From Haliclona indistincta (lineage: Eukaryota > Porifera > Demospongiae > Haplosclerida > Chalinidae): a stretch of 64,000 nt of DNA. Positions 45,501-55,800 of the stretch are shown in pieces. Numbering within the stretch: position 1 is the stretch's first letter; each line of letters begins with the position of its first letter. Position numbers and translations under genes: made by a program. The stretch is taken from NCBI GenBank assembly GCA_964017065.1, contig OZ024790.1:11515429-11579428 (forward strand), written 5' to 3'. The notes under the pieces were generated by a model that made no database searches, was not told where the DNA came from, and saw only the letters and a list, made by a program, of their open reading frames with translations.

Positions 45501-47185
45501 CTAGTAGGACCCACTGAACCACCAATAACATTGACTGCACCAACAAGTGAGAGAGTTTCATTTTAAAAATAATAAGCAAAAAATTATTAGTTCCCAATTT
45601 CAACATAGGCCTACCTTTGGTATCTACTAATCTATTAGCAGGATTGGTGGTACCTTGCCTCCTTTCAATAGCTATTATCGTAGCTATTGTTGTCCTTGTC
45701 AAGAAGAGGTCAAATAATTATAAAAGCAGGTTTGTAGTAGCAAGCAATAAATTATAACTGAATTTACATTGTTTTCTAGTCAATCACCTCTTTATGATAT
45801 ACCGCTTGTCTTCGTCAATGCTGCATTTGATGGTCTACCATCACAGAATACGTGAGATGCTTTTTCTCACAATTGTGCTGATTTTATATTTCAGTTGCAA
45901 AGGTAGTTTACAAAAAGAGTACGAAACACCATCTGACGGCACACTTCAGAGTAACCATAGAAACAGCTGGTAATAATAATAAGTTGCATTGTCAATAATT
46001 ATTTTGAACTGTATTTATTTTAATAGTTTGCAAGAAGGAAACAGAGCTCCATCTGATGCGACAGTGCAGCTAAATCAGTAAGTTGTGTTTAATTTAAGGC
46101 TAAGTCTTGCTATTGTTCTCACAGTTTGCGAGAGGAGTACGAAACACCATTTGACTCAAAAGTGCAGGAGAGTCGGTAGATTATGCTATATTAAATTTTT
46201 TACCCATTGCTATTATTCTCACAATTATGTTATCAGTTTGCAAGAGGAGTATGAGACACCGTTTAATTCGAATGTGCATGACAGACGGTAAACAATCGTA
46301 TTTTGGTTCTGTACTGTTATTCTCACAATGACATTGTCAGTTTGCAAGAGGAGTATGAGACACCATTTGATGCAAAGGTTCAAAGGCATTGGTGAGCTGT
46401 ACTTATCAATGGCTGGCTATTTTCTATCATTCACACATTGTTAGCTTACAAGGGGACTATGAAACACCATTTGTTCCAATGGCAGTTCATTCAGGAATAG
46501 TAGAGCAACAACCATTGAACCGGTAATTTAACTATTACAGTGGAGCCCCTTTAATCTGGACACCTCTGGGACCCATGAATGGTGTTTTGCTAAGAGAGGT
46601 GCCTGATTTCAGGGCTCAATAAGCATGCAATGTACCACCTGTAGTGTCCTTATAACAGTGAGTGTCCTTATCTGAGGGGTGTCCACTGTGAAAGGTTATA
46701 CCGTACTATACAGTCAAGATGGTAACTTATCATAATTGTTTTATGATGCAGTAAACCTTCAGAGTATGAAAGGCCAGTAAGTTCCAAAACTAATCTTGTT
46801 ACTTCACATAAAATGTAAGACATGGCTAGGCAATGGCTGATGTTGTGTATACTTCTTTAGTTCATGTAGAGAAGATGATATTGAAATGAAACCCTGTCCA
46901 GCCTACAATGCTAACAGACCTCAATCTATCATAGACACTACTGTTACTAGCACTGCTACTGGTTACTACATGACTGTTGTAAGCAGTGATCATTGTAGTG
47001 AAGCTAGACATTGTACCAGCACAACTCAACTACTATTGCAAGAAGATATTGAAGCCTCAACCGAGGCAGAAAAAAAGCTTCAAGATCCTGTTGAATATTC
47101 GACTGTCTCTAAACCTGATGTTCGAAAATGCAGTCCCACTTTCAAATCAACTGGTGAAGCTGTTTATGCAGAAGTTGAGAAGTAA
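42541..47185 (+). CDS. Ig/FN3 type I receptor B with repeated YETP cassettes and ITIM-like tail (19 exons, 1124 aa)
   Basis: Exons: 42541-42865, 42919-43236, 43292-43606, 43655-43993, 44168-44428, 44492-44764, 44826-45023, 45079-45174, 45235-45546, 45609-45729, 45780-45851, 45895-45969, 46027-46077, 46125-46175, 46237-46287, 46341-46391, 46445-46522, 46752-46814, 46861-47185. Exon 1 gives a signal peptide and the first Ig domain; exons 2-4 one Ig domain each; exons 5-9 FN3 domains (one split over exons 7-8), all joined in phase 1. Exon 10 is transmembrane (about 24 apolar residues, then KKRS). Exons 12-17 are phase-2 cassettes with EYETPS, a degenerate unit without Tyr, EYETPF three times and DYETPF; exon 18 has EYERPV. 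The last exon carries VEYSTV (47090-47107) and VYAEV (47162-47176), both V-x-Y-x-x-V. The ligand is unknown. ATG 42553 is an alternative start. The tail is almost identical to receptor C. Confidence 0.9.
46538..46688. mobile_element. Tc1-type MITE in a cytoplasmic-tail intron of receptor B
   Basis: CAGTGGAGCCCC at the left and CCACTG at the right, with a TA flank on the left (right TA decayed to TG). It occupies the same intron and position as the element at 58455-58581 in receptor C, so it predates the tail duplication. Confidence 0.75.
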
Positions 47186-47390
47186 CAGTGAACTAGACTT
47201 GATCATACTAAAAATTAATGACATGTTTTCACTGCTACATTTACAATCACTAAATATTATTACCTTGAGAAGTACTATTAAAGATAGATTCGTATATAGT
47301 AAAAAACTACAATGAAAACACCAACAATGTTCTGGAATTAACATTATTGTGCTGCATTAAAATTCTCTGTGGCTCATTTATTCTGTCTTG

Positions 47391-48239
47391 TACTTAGACA
47401 ACTTAATGGTCAAACTACACATTCCGATTGACAGACAGAGCTACTTCATCACTTACAATGGAGTGGAAAGAGATATGAAGGAGAGACAAACTCCCACAAT
47501 TACCAGTACAACAATAAGTACTAATTCCACATTTTTGTTCAATATTAAATTAAAGAAAGCACAACGTACTCATATTCAGTTACAGCTGTCAATAGTGTTG
47601 GTAATACAACTAGCGACGTAATAAACTTCACAACTTTTCAACAATTAAGGTATGTAGAGTAGGAACAGCTTTATATAAAGATTCTTTACAGGACCTGTCA
47701 TTTGTTCCAGTATACAGCAGTTTTAACACGTCGTGTTACACTAAGAGTGGTCTCCTCCTTCTTTGTCAGATATAATCTAACTAGTGACTTCACTATTATC
47801 ACTCTTAACACCACTGTCACTATCAACACTAATCCGTACACCAACTATACCTGCACATTGACACCACAGACCATTATTACACCAGCACTCCCACAATATG
47901 TAACTTCGAGTCTCCACAAGACAGTGCGTATTTGTAGGCAATTTAATTATGTGACTATTCTTTTTTTGCATGCAGTCCTGAGTGGTCCTCCTCAGGATTT
48001 CACTTCATAAGCAGTATGCATATGACATCTGTTATGCTGGAATGGCAGCCACCAGCACAACCCAATGGTATCATCACTGCATACAAGATCACAGCAATCA
48101 ACACACAGCAAACAGTGATTGTTAACAGCTCAATCACACGTTATACATTTTGTGGTCTTCAACGTGGTCAGCTAGTGAGCTATACCATCAGTGCCAGCAC
48201 TGAGGATGGAGAGGGACCTATACTGCAATTATACAATAA
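47391..48239 (+). pseudogene. Degenerate FN3 exons from a third receptor copy
   Basis: Three blocks resemble ectodomain exons of receptor B. About 47391-47648 is an FN3 end (TYSYSVTAVNSVGNTTSDV) with a frameshift. 47691-47924 matches exon 5 (NPYTNYTCTL...CNFESPQD) with stops and a frame change. 47976-48239 matches exon 6 (LEWQPPAQPNGIITAYKITA...TISASTEDGEGP) with an early TAA. No signal peptide, membrane segment or tail follows. It looks like the remnant of a tandem duplicate truncated where the oxidase-like gene now lies. Confidence 0.8.
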
Positions 48240-48401
48240 CTCAGAGAAAAGTCAGTTTACTGCAACAACTACATTGATCAGTAAGTTTATCTATGGACCA
48301 ACTAACTGCATGTCACACGTACCTATGCACACACTATACGTATTGTTCAATTCATTTTATGTAAGATGAGTTCGAAGTCCATGACTTGCTTGCATGCGAG
48401 G

Positions 48402-50293
48402 TTATTCTTGTGTGAGTGGACGTCGATAGAGAATTTTCTGCAGAGTGGAATTCACAAAAATATATTTGTGGTCAGGATCAGTAGATCCCAGATGATCAAA
48501 CACTTTCTTGAATTTTTCTAGATTTTCGCCATATCCTTCTTGAATTTTGTCGAAAATTCCATCTATGTGAGTCCACTGCTTTGCCCAGTGTGGTAGACCA
48601 CCCAATTTGAGCCATTCTTCGCCAATCTCTTTGAATAGCTCTCGATAACTGTCTGTCCCTGCGAAGCTGAGGACCTCGATATAAGCGTAGTTTGTGACAT
48701 TCGCGTCTCCTTGTGCAGATGGACAAATAAGACAATTGCCCTTTGCAATGACTCGGAAATCAATGCAAGCACTCAGTGGAAATGACTGGACTTCACAATT
48801 CCCTATGCCTAATCCTTTAGCTGTAAGATAACAGATGTGTAGAAAGAAGTTATGCATGCAGTGATAACTGAATGCATGACATGCATATGTAATTTTTAGC
48901 ACACACCAGTCAAAATTAAGTACAAGCAAGTTGGATAGTTTAAAACTTCGCAATACCATGTAAAAATTTCACTAAGTAAATTTTGGATATTTTAGTGCAC
49001 TGCCTGGGATGCATGATAAGGATTTTTCATTTCAATGATCGCTACATGCATATAGCTTGGAATTGACATGGTGGCTAGAACTAATTATAAAAGTCGGTAA
49101 TAACATGAAATTGTTAATCTATGTCTAACTGTGGTGTAAACTATAGATACATGAGGGTATTATGTAGAGTTTATTATAAGAGTATACATTATATATAGTA
49201 TAATTATACATGTGAGTATAGGCTTGGATTCACATACTGGCAAGGTCTCACTACAGTGTTAGGAATGATCTTGGTGATATTCAATGTTAAATATTAACCC
49301 TGAAGAAACCTGATATTGGGGATGATGCGAAAAATACCACTCCTAAAGCCTTCAATGGTATGGCTTTCCAGGATGTTAGGCTAATATGTTAGGCTATCAC
49401 CCATGTTATGTTAGGCTAGCTTAATTATTCTTAATATAATTGTACCTTTTGCCGCTGTCTCTACTCTATTAATCACAAATTGAATTGCTTGTAAAATTGT
49501 CTGGAAGCTGTCGTCATCATCAATATTGAAGGGAAAGGCAAATTCCATGCAGTAGGCAACCGAGAAATCAATTCCATAGCGAAAGTGAATGGAATATGTG
49601 ATTTCTTCCATTTTTTGTCCAACTGGGTTAGCTGCTTGTACAGCTTGGAAGCCCAGAAACAGAAGCAGTGGAGTTAGGCTGGGATAACGCTGGAGAACAG
49701 GTGTGCCAATTCCACCCATTGCAATTCCAGTTAGCGAATCTGTGAGCTTTTGCATCATCTGAGGTTTTCAGTAGGAAAAAATTCCAACTCAGGTAGTACA
49801 TTATGCAGATGAAAGCAATAGAATTTCTCACTTACACTGGGCTGACGTAACATTCGTCAGTCAAGCTACGCACATTCCGCATCCATACTTGGTCAGATTG
49901 AGGCCTCCAACAATCAAATGGAAGACCAGCTAGAAGAGCACCAAAAATATCGGAAACTCCACTGAATGGAAACCAGAGGAACTCAGTGGTCTCGTTGTTT
50001 TCCACATAGGATTTCAAAGTAGGAGAACTTCCATACAACAGCTCGCCAATTGTCGGATAAGAAGTGCGGAGATAGGAGGTTTTCATCTCTTTTACACTAA
50101 TCGTGACCTCCACAATCACTCCGAACACACCGAGACCAAGCTTCACAGCATTCATGACATCAGCCTCGGTGAGATTGTCGGGCAACGATGATATGTCTAT
50201 GTCATCAGGGAAAGTGCGGAGTTGACCGCTTTGGTCGACAATCTTGATTTTTGTGATCAGATCACTGAGTGGTGATTCATTTTTACCAGTTCC
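48402..50293 (-). CDS. Aldonolactone-oxidase-like FAD oxidoreductase, 5'-incomplete (3 exons visible)
   Basis: Exons: 50293-49838, 49758-49446, 48820-48402 (stop TAA). They encode about 396 residues resembling the sugar-1,4-lactone oxidase family (vanillyl-alcohol-oxidase fold; L-gulono/D-arabinono-lactone oxidases). The first exon opens GTGKNESPLSDLI, typical of the ATHGTG region late in the FAD domain, then VKLGLGVFGVIVEVTI. The C-terminal exon has GLPHWAKQW, YGENLEKFKKV and DPDHKYIFVN, the ALO signature. The last junction is phase 1 and exact; the first uses donor GTGTAAG. Missing is the N-terminal part with the FAD-attachment region, about 100-130 residues. I found no such exons up to 52.8 kb, where repeats intervene and another gene begins, so the gene may be truncated or carry a far upstream exon. 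Activity is therefore doubtful. Confidence 0.8.
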
Positions 50294-50627
50294 CTACATA
50301 ATACTTAATAATAATTATACAAGTCACAATTATTAATGTACATTAAAATTGTTATTGAAACTAAATTCAGTCTTGCATGCAGAGCCTGGAGTTACAATTA
50401 ATTGTTGAATATGGATAAACTATTATTTTATTCATACAGCCAGGAGTCTAAGAATGGTTATTTTTGTTCAGCCAAGCCAACACACACAATGCTATACAAG
50501 TGTTTTTTCAGGCAACCATTTATGCTCGCTCCTGAGTGGGCGTGATAGTCTTAACCACAAGTTGTACGAATCACGTTTTTCAAAGTTGAAGTTTACTTCA
50601 ATCAACTGTAATGTGATCGTAAAATAA
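50294..50627. other. No exon found upstream of the oxidase-like gene
   Basis: AT-rich sequence with no recognisable coding exon on the minus strand, although the N-terminal FAD-domain exons would be expected here. Confidence 0.5.
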
Positions 50628-50988
50628 AAGAAAAGTAAAAAGATTTCTATTGAAATCAAAAGGATGTAGGGTTGTGAAATCTACCACTGGTTCACAATGT
50701 AAACTAACAAGGAACAAGCATGGAATGGTAACACGATTGACTTGCTAACAGACTATAGATCCCTACATCAGTGGCTGCTGTGGTTGGCTATAGCTAGTTC
50801 AGCTAGTTGCTGTTGACTGACACCTGACGTGCATTCAACTTAATTATGTACAGCCACTGATGTAATGGTCTGTTAGCAAGTCAATCGTGTTACCTTGTTC
50901 CTTGTTAGTTTACATTGTTGACCATGCAGTGGTAGATCTCACAACCCTACATCCTTTTGATTTCGATAGAAATTTTTTTAATTTTCTT
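50628..50988. mobile_element. Foldback element, copy C
   Basis: Arms homologous to copies A (10877-11258) and B (14215-14611), with a deletion in the right arm (about 50872-50900 against its partner). It adjoins reverse-oriented repeat X sequence on its right. Confidence 0.85.
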
Positions 50989-51231
50989 GTTTGTGTCCTT
51001 TTTTCCTTTTTCAGTGAAGTGCAGTTCAATATCATGCACGTACTGTGCCGTCTTTGACTTGTTTCCACCATTGGTTTAGTTTTCCTGTAGTTGATGGCTT
51101 TTCTTTATTATCATAACAATTTGTAGCTAAAAATAATTGTATTGCTGTAGATATCAGCTCGCCTACATGTACGCATGCATGAATGAATACATACAGTGCA
51201 TACGAGCCCCGCCCACACTTGTTTGTAGACC
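50989..51231 (-). mobile_element. Repeat X, partial reverse copy
   Basis: The reverse complement of the X 3' end: 'cttgtttgtgtcc', 'cagtgaagtgcagttcaatat', 'ccaccattggtttagttttc', then 'cgagccccgcccacac'. The 'cttcgaagactcc' and 'ctggcaagcgcagaatgg' blocks of X resume beyond the THAP palindrome at about 52479-52560. The palindrome is therefore inserted into, or part of, an X copy. Confidence 0.65.
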
Positions 51232-52460
51232 TATAGATAGTTTCGTGGCAAAGGTGTGATGGAATGTTCGCGGCTAATATTGACCCTAAACTGCGGAAAT
51301 GACGTCAGAATTATGACGTCGCGTGACACGCATCAATTGGCTGGAGGGATAGATTTGTACAGCGCGGTACAGCGTTCAGTGGAAAACGTGCGTTTCTTCA
51401 GTGCTGACCAACTTCCATCGGTTAGCCTTATAAAGGGTCGAATATAGAGAACAATTGCTGCGTTTTTGGATGCTCTAGTTCGGCAAAGAAAGGCTGTTTA
51501 GTAATTTTTTTCCGCTTTCCATTTCACAATCAAGCCTGGGTACGAGGCTAGGGTAGAACTGTGGATAAATGCTGTACTGACGTCGAGCAGTGTGGAAACC
51601 TCGACGTTACTCAAGAATATGCAGCTTAAACTTATAGAAGGTAGTGAAATACAATTTTGAAGGCTAATAGATTGTGTTTTGGTTGGTTCATCTTGCTCTT
51701 CGTCAATCCGCTGCTCAACTACTACTGTTTCATCTTGCTCTTCGTCAATCTGCTGCTCAACTACTATACTGGTTCATCCTGCTCTTCGTCAATCTGCTGG
51801 TCAACCACTGGTCCCTGCTGTTCTTTGCGTCTTCTTGCTCTTCATTGCACCATAGATTATTGCACTGTTTTGGAGTGATTTAGCTGCTCGGTCACATCAT
51901 ATCACCCTTCTATTAAACAGTCTATTATATCTATCTAAATCAGACCCTGTTCCTTGTGTATAGCCTTCTTGTAAGCAGTAGGAAACACACTTGGTACATA
52001 GTCAGGGTGACTAGAATCATGGTGGGGCTTACCCAGTCTATTAGCCTGCAAAATTGTATTTCAAAGTTAAAAAATACTTTCTATAAAGTTTAAGCTACAG
52101 ATTCTTGAGTAACGTCGAGGTTTCCACACTGCTCGACGTACAGCATTTATCCACAGTTCTACCTTGGCTTGCCATTATGAAAAGGAAAGCTGAAAAAACT
52201 TACCATACAGCCTCTTTGCCGAACTAGAGCATCCAAAAACGAAGCAATTGTTGACTATATTCGACTCTTTATAAGGCTAACCGATGGAAGTTGGTCAGCA
52301 CTGAAGAAACGCACGTTTTCCACTAAACGCTGTACCGCGCTGTACAAATCTATCCCTCCAGCCAATTGATGCGTGTCACGCGACGTCATAATTCTGACGT
52401 CATTTCCGCAGTTTAGGGCCGAGAACATTCCATCACACCTTTGCCACAAAACTATCTATA
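51232..52460. mobile_element. Long inverted repeat (~430-bp arms) carrying decayed THAP-domain coding sequence in both arms
   Basis: Arms 51232-51672 and 52032-52460 are inverted copies around a ~360-bp centre. On the plus strand at about 51449-51590 and on the minus strand at about 52256-52095 the sequence reads CCVFGCSSSAKKG or CFVFGCSSSAKR, then FFRFP or FFQLSF, then VELWINAV and (minus copy) RRAVWKPRRYSRICS. This is the order of a THAP zinc finger (C-x-x-G-C-S ... F-x-x-P ... W-x-x-A-x-R ... C-S). Each copy is broken by a stop or frame change. THAP domains occur in P-type and some Harbinger-like transposases; no catalytic domain is visible. Confidence 0.7.
51675..51830. repeat. Three ~45-bp tandem units in the centre of the palindrome
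   Basis: 'catcttgctcttcgtcaat' or 'catcctgctcttcgtcaat' recurs at about 51689, 51731 and 51776. On the minus strand the unit encodes an acidic QIDEEQDE-type motif, but stops interrupt the frame. Confidence 0.7.
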
Positions 52461-52874
52461 CGGCGCGGTTATAAATTATCTGGCAAGCGCAGAATGGTGA
52501 TCCTATACGAGCTTACCGTTCTTCGAAGACTCCTGACAAATATGTGTTCTCCGTGGTCTATACGGCGTGGCGATACTCAAGCTAGTGCTTTTGTGGCTGT
52601 TGCACTGTACAACGAGTAATAAAACCGCTGTAATAGAACGACGAGGGTTGTGGCGTTACTAAGGAAATCGTTTTGCGCAGTTATGCGCAGTAATGCTGTA
52701 GTAGTCGTGAGTAGTCGTTACCGTAGCTGTAGTAATGCTGTAATAGCTGTAGTAGTCGCGAGTAGTCGTACCGTCTAGCTGTAGTAGCATTATCTATGGT
52801 AGCATAGTCACGAGTAGTCGTTAGCCGATCCCTTCTCTAGGTACACGCCCTGTCACGTAGTATGTGCACTGAGG
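52461..52874. promoter_or_regulatory. 5' region of receptor C with short GTAGTCG repeats
   Basis: Begins with the tail of a reverse repeat-X copy (to about 52610), then imperfect repeats of 'tagctgtagtaatgctgta' and 'gagtagtcg' up to the receptor start. No promoter motif is assigned. Confidence 0.45.
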
Positions 52875-55800
52875 ATGATTGCTGCAATCGCTATTACTAT
52901 TTGTGTTCTTTTCGATACATCTGCATCCACGGTGCCAAGTGGCTCCTTTACCATCGAGGAGGGAGCAGTGTTGGGTAGCTTTGATGTGACTGGAGCTCAG
53001 CGCGACATTCACCTCACTACTGGACTGACCTACGAGATCACCTGCAAAGCAGGCGCCGTTCCTGGGCTTGTTGATCAGCGCTGGCACAGAGACGGCAATG
53101 CAGTTGAGAAGAGAGGAGAAAGCGCTGTTTGCAGTAGCTCGCTAACGGAGGTGTTCTACAATGATGATGTCGACAACAGCAATCACTGGGTTTTGAGGTT
53201 TTGTAATTTCGACACCACTCTAGCGGGATCGTACACTTGCCGACCATCTTCAGACTACAACAAATCTCTGATCATCAGTGAAGGTATGACACACACTGCT
53301 GCTGCATAGCACGTGTGGACATTCTCCTGTTGCAGGTAATCCAAGCGTTATTGTTGAGAAAGACGTCATTATTTCATCTGGCAATTTCGCAACTGGTACC
53401 ATAGTGGCTATCTTCTTGTCCGGCATGCCTACTCCTGCACCTGCTAACGTGACTTGGTTATTTAATGGTGCAATGTTGGGCCCTCCTGGAGTAGAACAAG
53501 ATGATAGAGCTCTTCGCTTCAATGCGTTTATTCTCGACCAAGCTGGTGTGTACACTTGCCTAGTGAACACTTCAGCTGGTCTAGGTATGGACAGCTTGAG
53601 AGTCCAGATAAGAGGTATGAAAGTATTTTAACACACTAATCTAACTGATGTCTTTGTGATTCCTAATGTAGCACAACCAGATCTATCACTGAGTGTGGAG
53701 TATAACGCAGATCTCATAACTAGTGGACCAATAGAAGTTCTCCATGGCGCTAACCTGACTCTGTCCTGTATTGACCGCCATGCCTTCCCTCCTCCCTCCT
53801 TTCAGTGGTTCAGTAATGGAGCTGAGATAAGCAACACTGATCTATCAACATCTGTCCAGACCATTGGTAACAACCAATCTCAACTATCTCTGTACAATGT
53901 GCAAGGAGGCAACTTCACACTCAAGTGCACAGCAACCAATAGTGTGGGCAGTAGGTCCAGAATGATCACTGTATCAGTGCTGAGTAAGTGCATTGCATTA
54001 ATATGCACCTTGACACCAATTTCCTGTAATAGCTTGATAATTGCAGTGTGTGAATTTGCTTTCTTTTCATCCACAGCTCCACCACCTCTCACAAGCATCA
54101 CTCCACAAGTAACTAGTGGTCTGGTGGGAAACAACCTCACTCTACTATTGGTCTTCAATGGTGGACACACTCCACTGACTGCTCAATGGAGAAGAATGAC
54201 TACCAATGGAGTTAGTGAAACTATAGTTGAAGGAGGGAGAGTGATTCTAGATGGTCAGCACTCAGTTAATCTCACCATTACCGACCTGGTTCTCAATGAT
54301 GCTGGAATGTATGAGCTGAATGTGACCAATCAAATTGGCAGCAGTGTCTTCAAATATTCAGTTCATGTCTATGGTGAGTGTTGAATGAATAAACACAGAG
54401 AATGGAATCTTTACTCTCTTACACACATACTCCAAATGCTCTTTTCCTCAGATCGTCCAACTGTTAAAAACATCAGCCCATTGACTAGAGGCGTACCACC
54501 TAACTCTCCTTACACTGTAACAGCTCAAGTCTCTGGAGGAACTCCACTTGTACAAGATACAGATATTCTCTGGTCTACTGCTCCAATCACTCAAGGGTTT
54601 CCATCTTTCAATGGATCTGTTGCCTCTTTGCACTTCTCTAACTTGACTTCACCTGTCTTGGTGACTCTCACTGTTCAACATCCATCTGGGAATCGCACTC
54701 TGCTGTTTTACATACCCATTCAACGTGAGTGCATGTGTGTGAATGAAATTATGTACATATGTGTGCGTCTCACTGACCATCAAAGGTTTTGTGTGATTCG
54801 AGAATACCATCAACCACACAGCTGGCAGTGTGGTACTTTACATGTGCCTGTGTGTAGAAGAATCATTCACAGCTTTTTAAACTACAAATGAGCTTTCAAT
54901 GGTTTATGCTTATTGAATTATTATGTTCTATAAATAGAACAATGGGTTCTGTTTTTAGAGGTCACTGTGTTCATTGAAAATCTCTAAATTCAGTGTGTTA
55001 TCTGTGTGGATCAATTACCTTTGTGTTTTGATAACCATTCTTTTTTTGTTGTCTTTTCAACCTCACAGAACCGCCCTCTCCTCCTATGAGTGTTCATCTT
55101 CAACAGATCTCACCTTGCACAGTGGTGCTTTCCTGGGAGCTAGGTCAAATGGACCCCAGTCAATCTGCCTCAGTCGATCAAATATTTGTGGAACAAGCTC
55201 CTAACGACGCCAGTCCTCAAATTTGGGAGAGGATTCGGTCCGTCTCTTCGAGTGATACCAGTGTCACGATTAACCTTGATCCTGATCAGATCTTGCGCTA
55301 TCGTGTGGCTGCGGTGAGCGACGTAGCAGGCAAGAGCGATCCTGTTGAAGCTGATCGACTCGCTAATTCAACTGTAGAAGGTGGGTGTTAATCGGCCGTT
55401 CTTGGTATGGCTGCTGTCATGACCAGCTCATGCCTCATTACCGCATGCAGCAATGAAGGTGTTGTCAACTTTTGTGGCAGCAGTGTTTTCAACATGAGTC
55501 AACATGTGACTCCTTACTGAGTATAGTTGCTAATTGTGGGAACTGTCTTTGTTTGCTGGATGTCATTTACACTGACTCCACTGCACACAAACAGGCACGT
55601 GTCGTGAATTATCAGCTTTAGGGTTAATCACAGCCTCACATGATGATTGGGACTTTCTCCTTTGCATTGCACCAGCTAGTCTTGTCTATATGCTGGGTTG
55701 TCTGACCATGTATCTTGTTTCAGTGCCCAGTATGTATACTTTCACACGCTGATCTAGTGAGCTTATTTGCAATTCTGTAGTAAGCATGTCTTTTGCTACT

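Noticed and set aside
48496..48772. Two alternative minus-strand ORFs over the oxidase C-terminal exon
   Set aside because: Frame shadows; only the 48402-48820 frame shows ALO motifs and an exact phase-1 splice junction.
48402..50293. Bacterial contamination as the source of the FAD oxidase
   Set aside because: It has phase-consistent introns and lies between animal receptor exons and local repeat families.
53880..54170. Minus-strand ORFs within receptor C (also 57193-57480, 53250-53570)
   Set aside because: Antisense shadows of Ig/FN3 exons with no domain content of their own.
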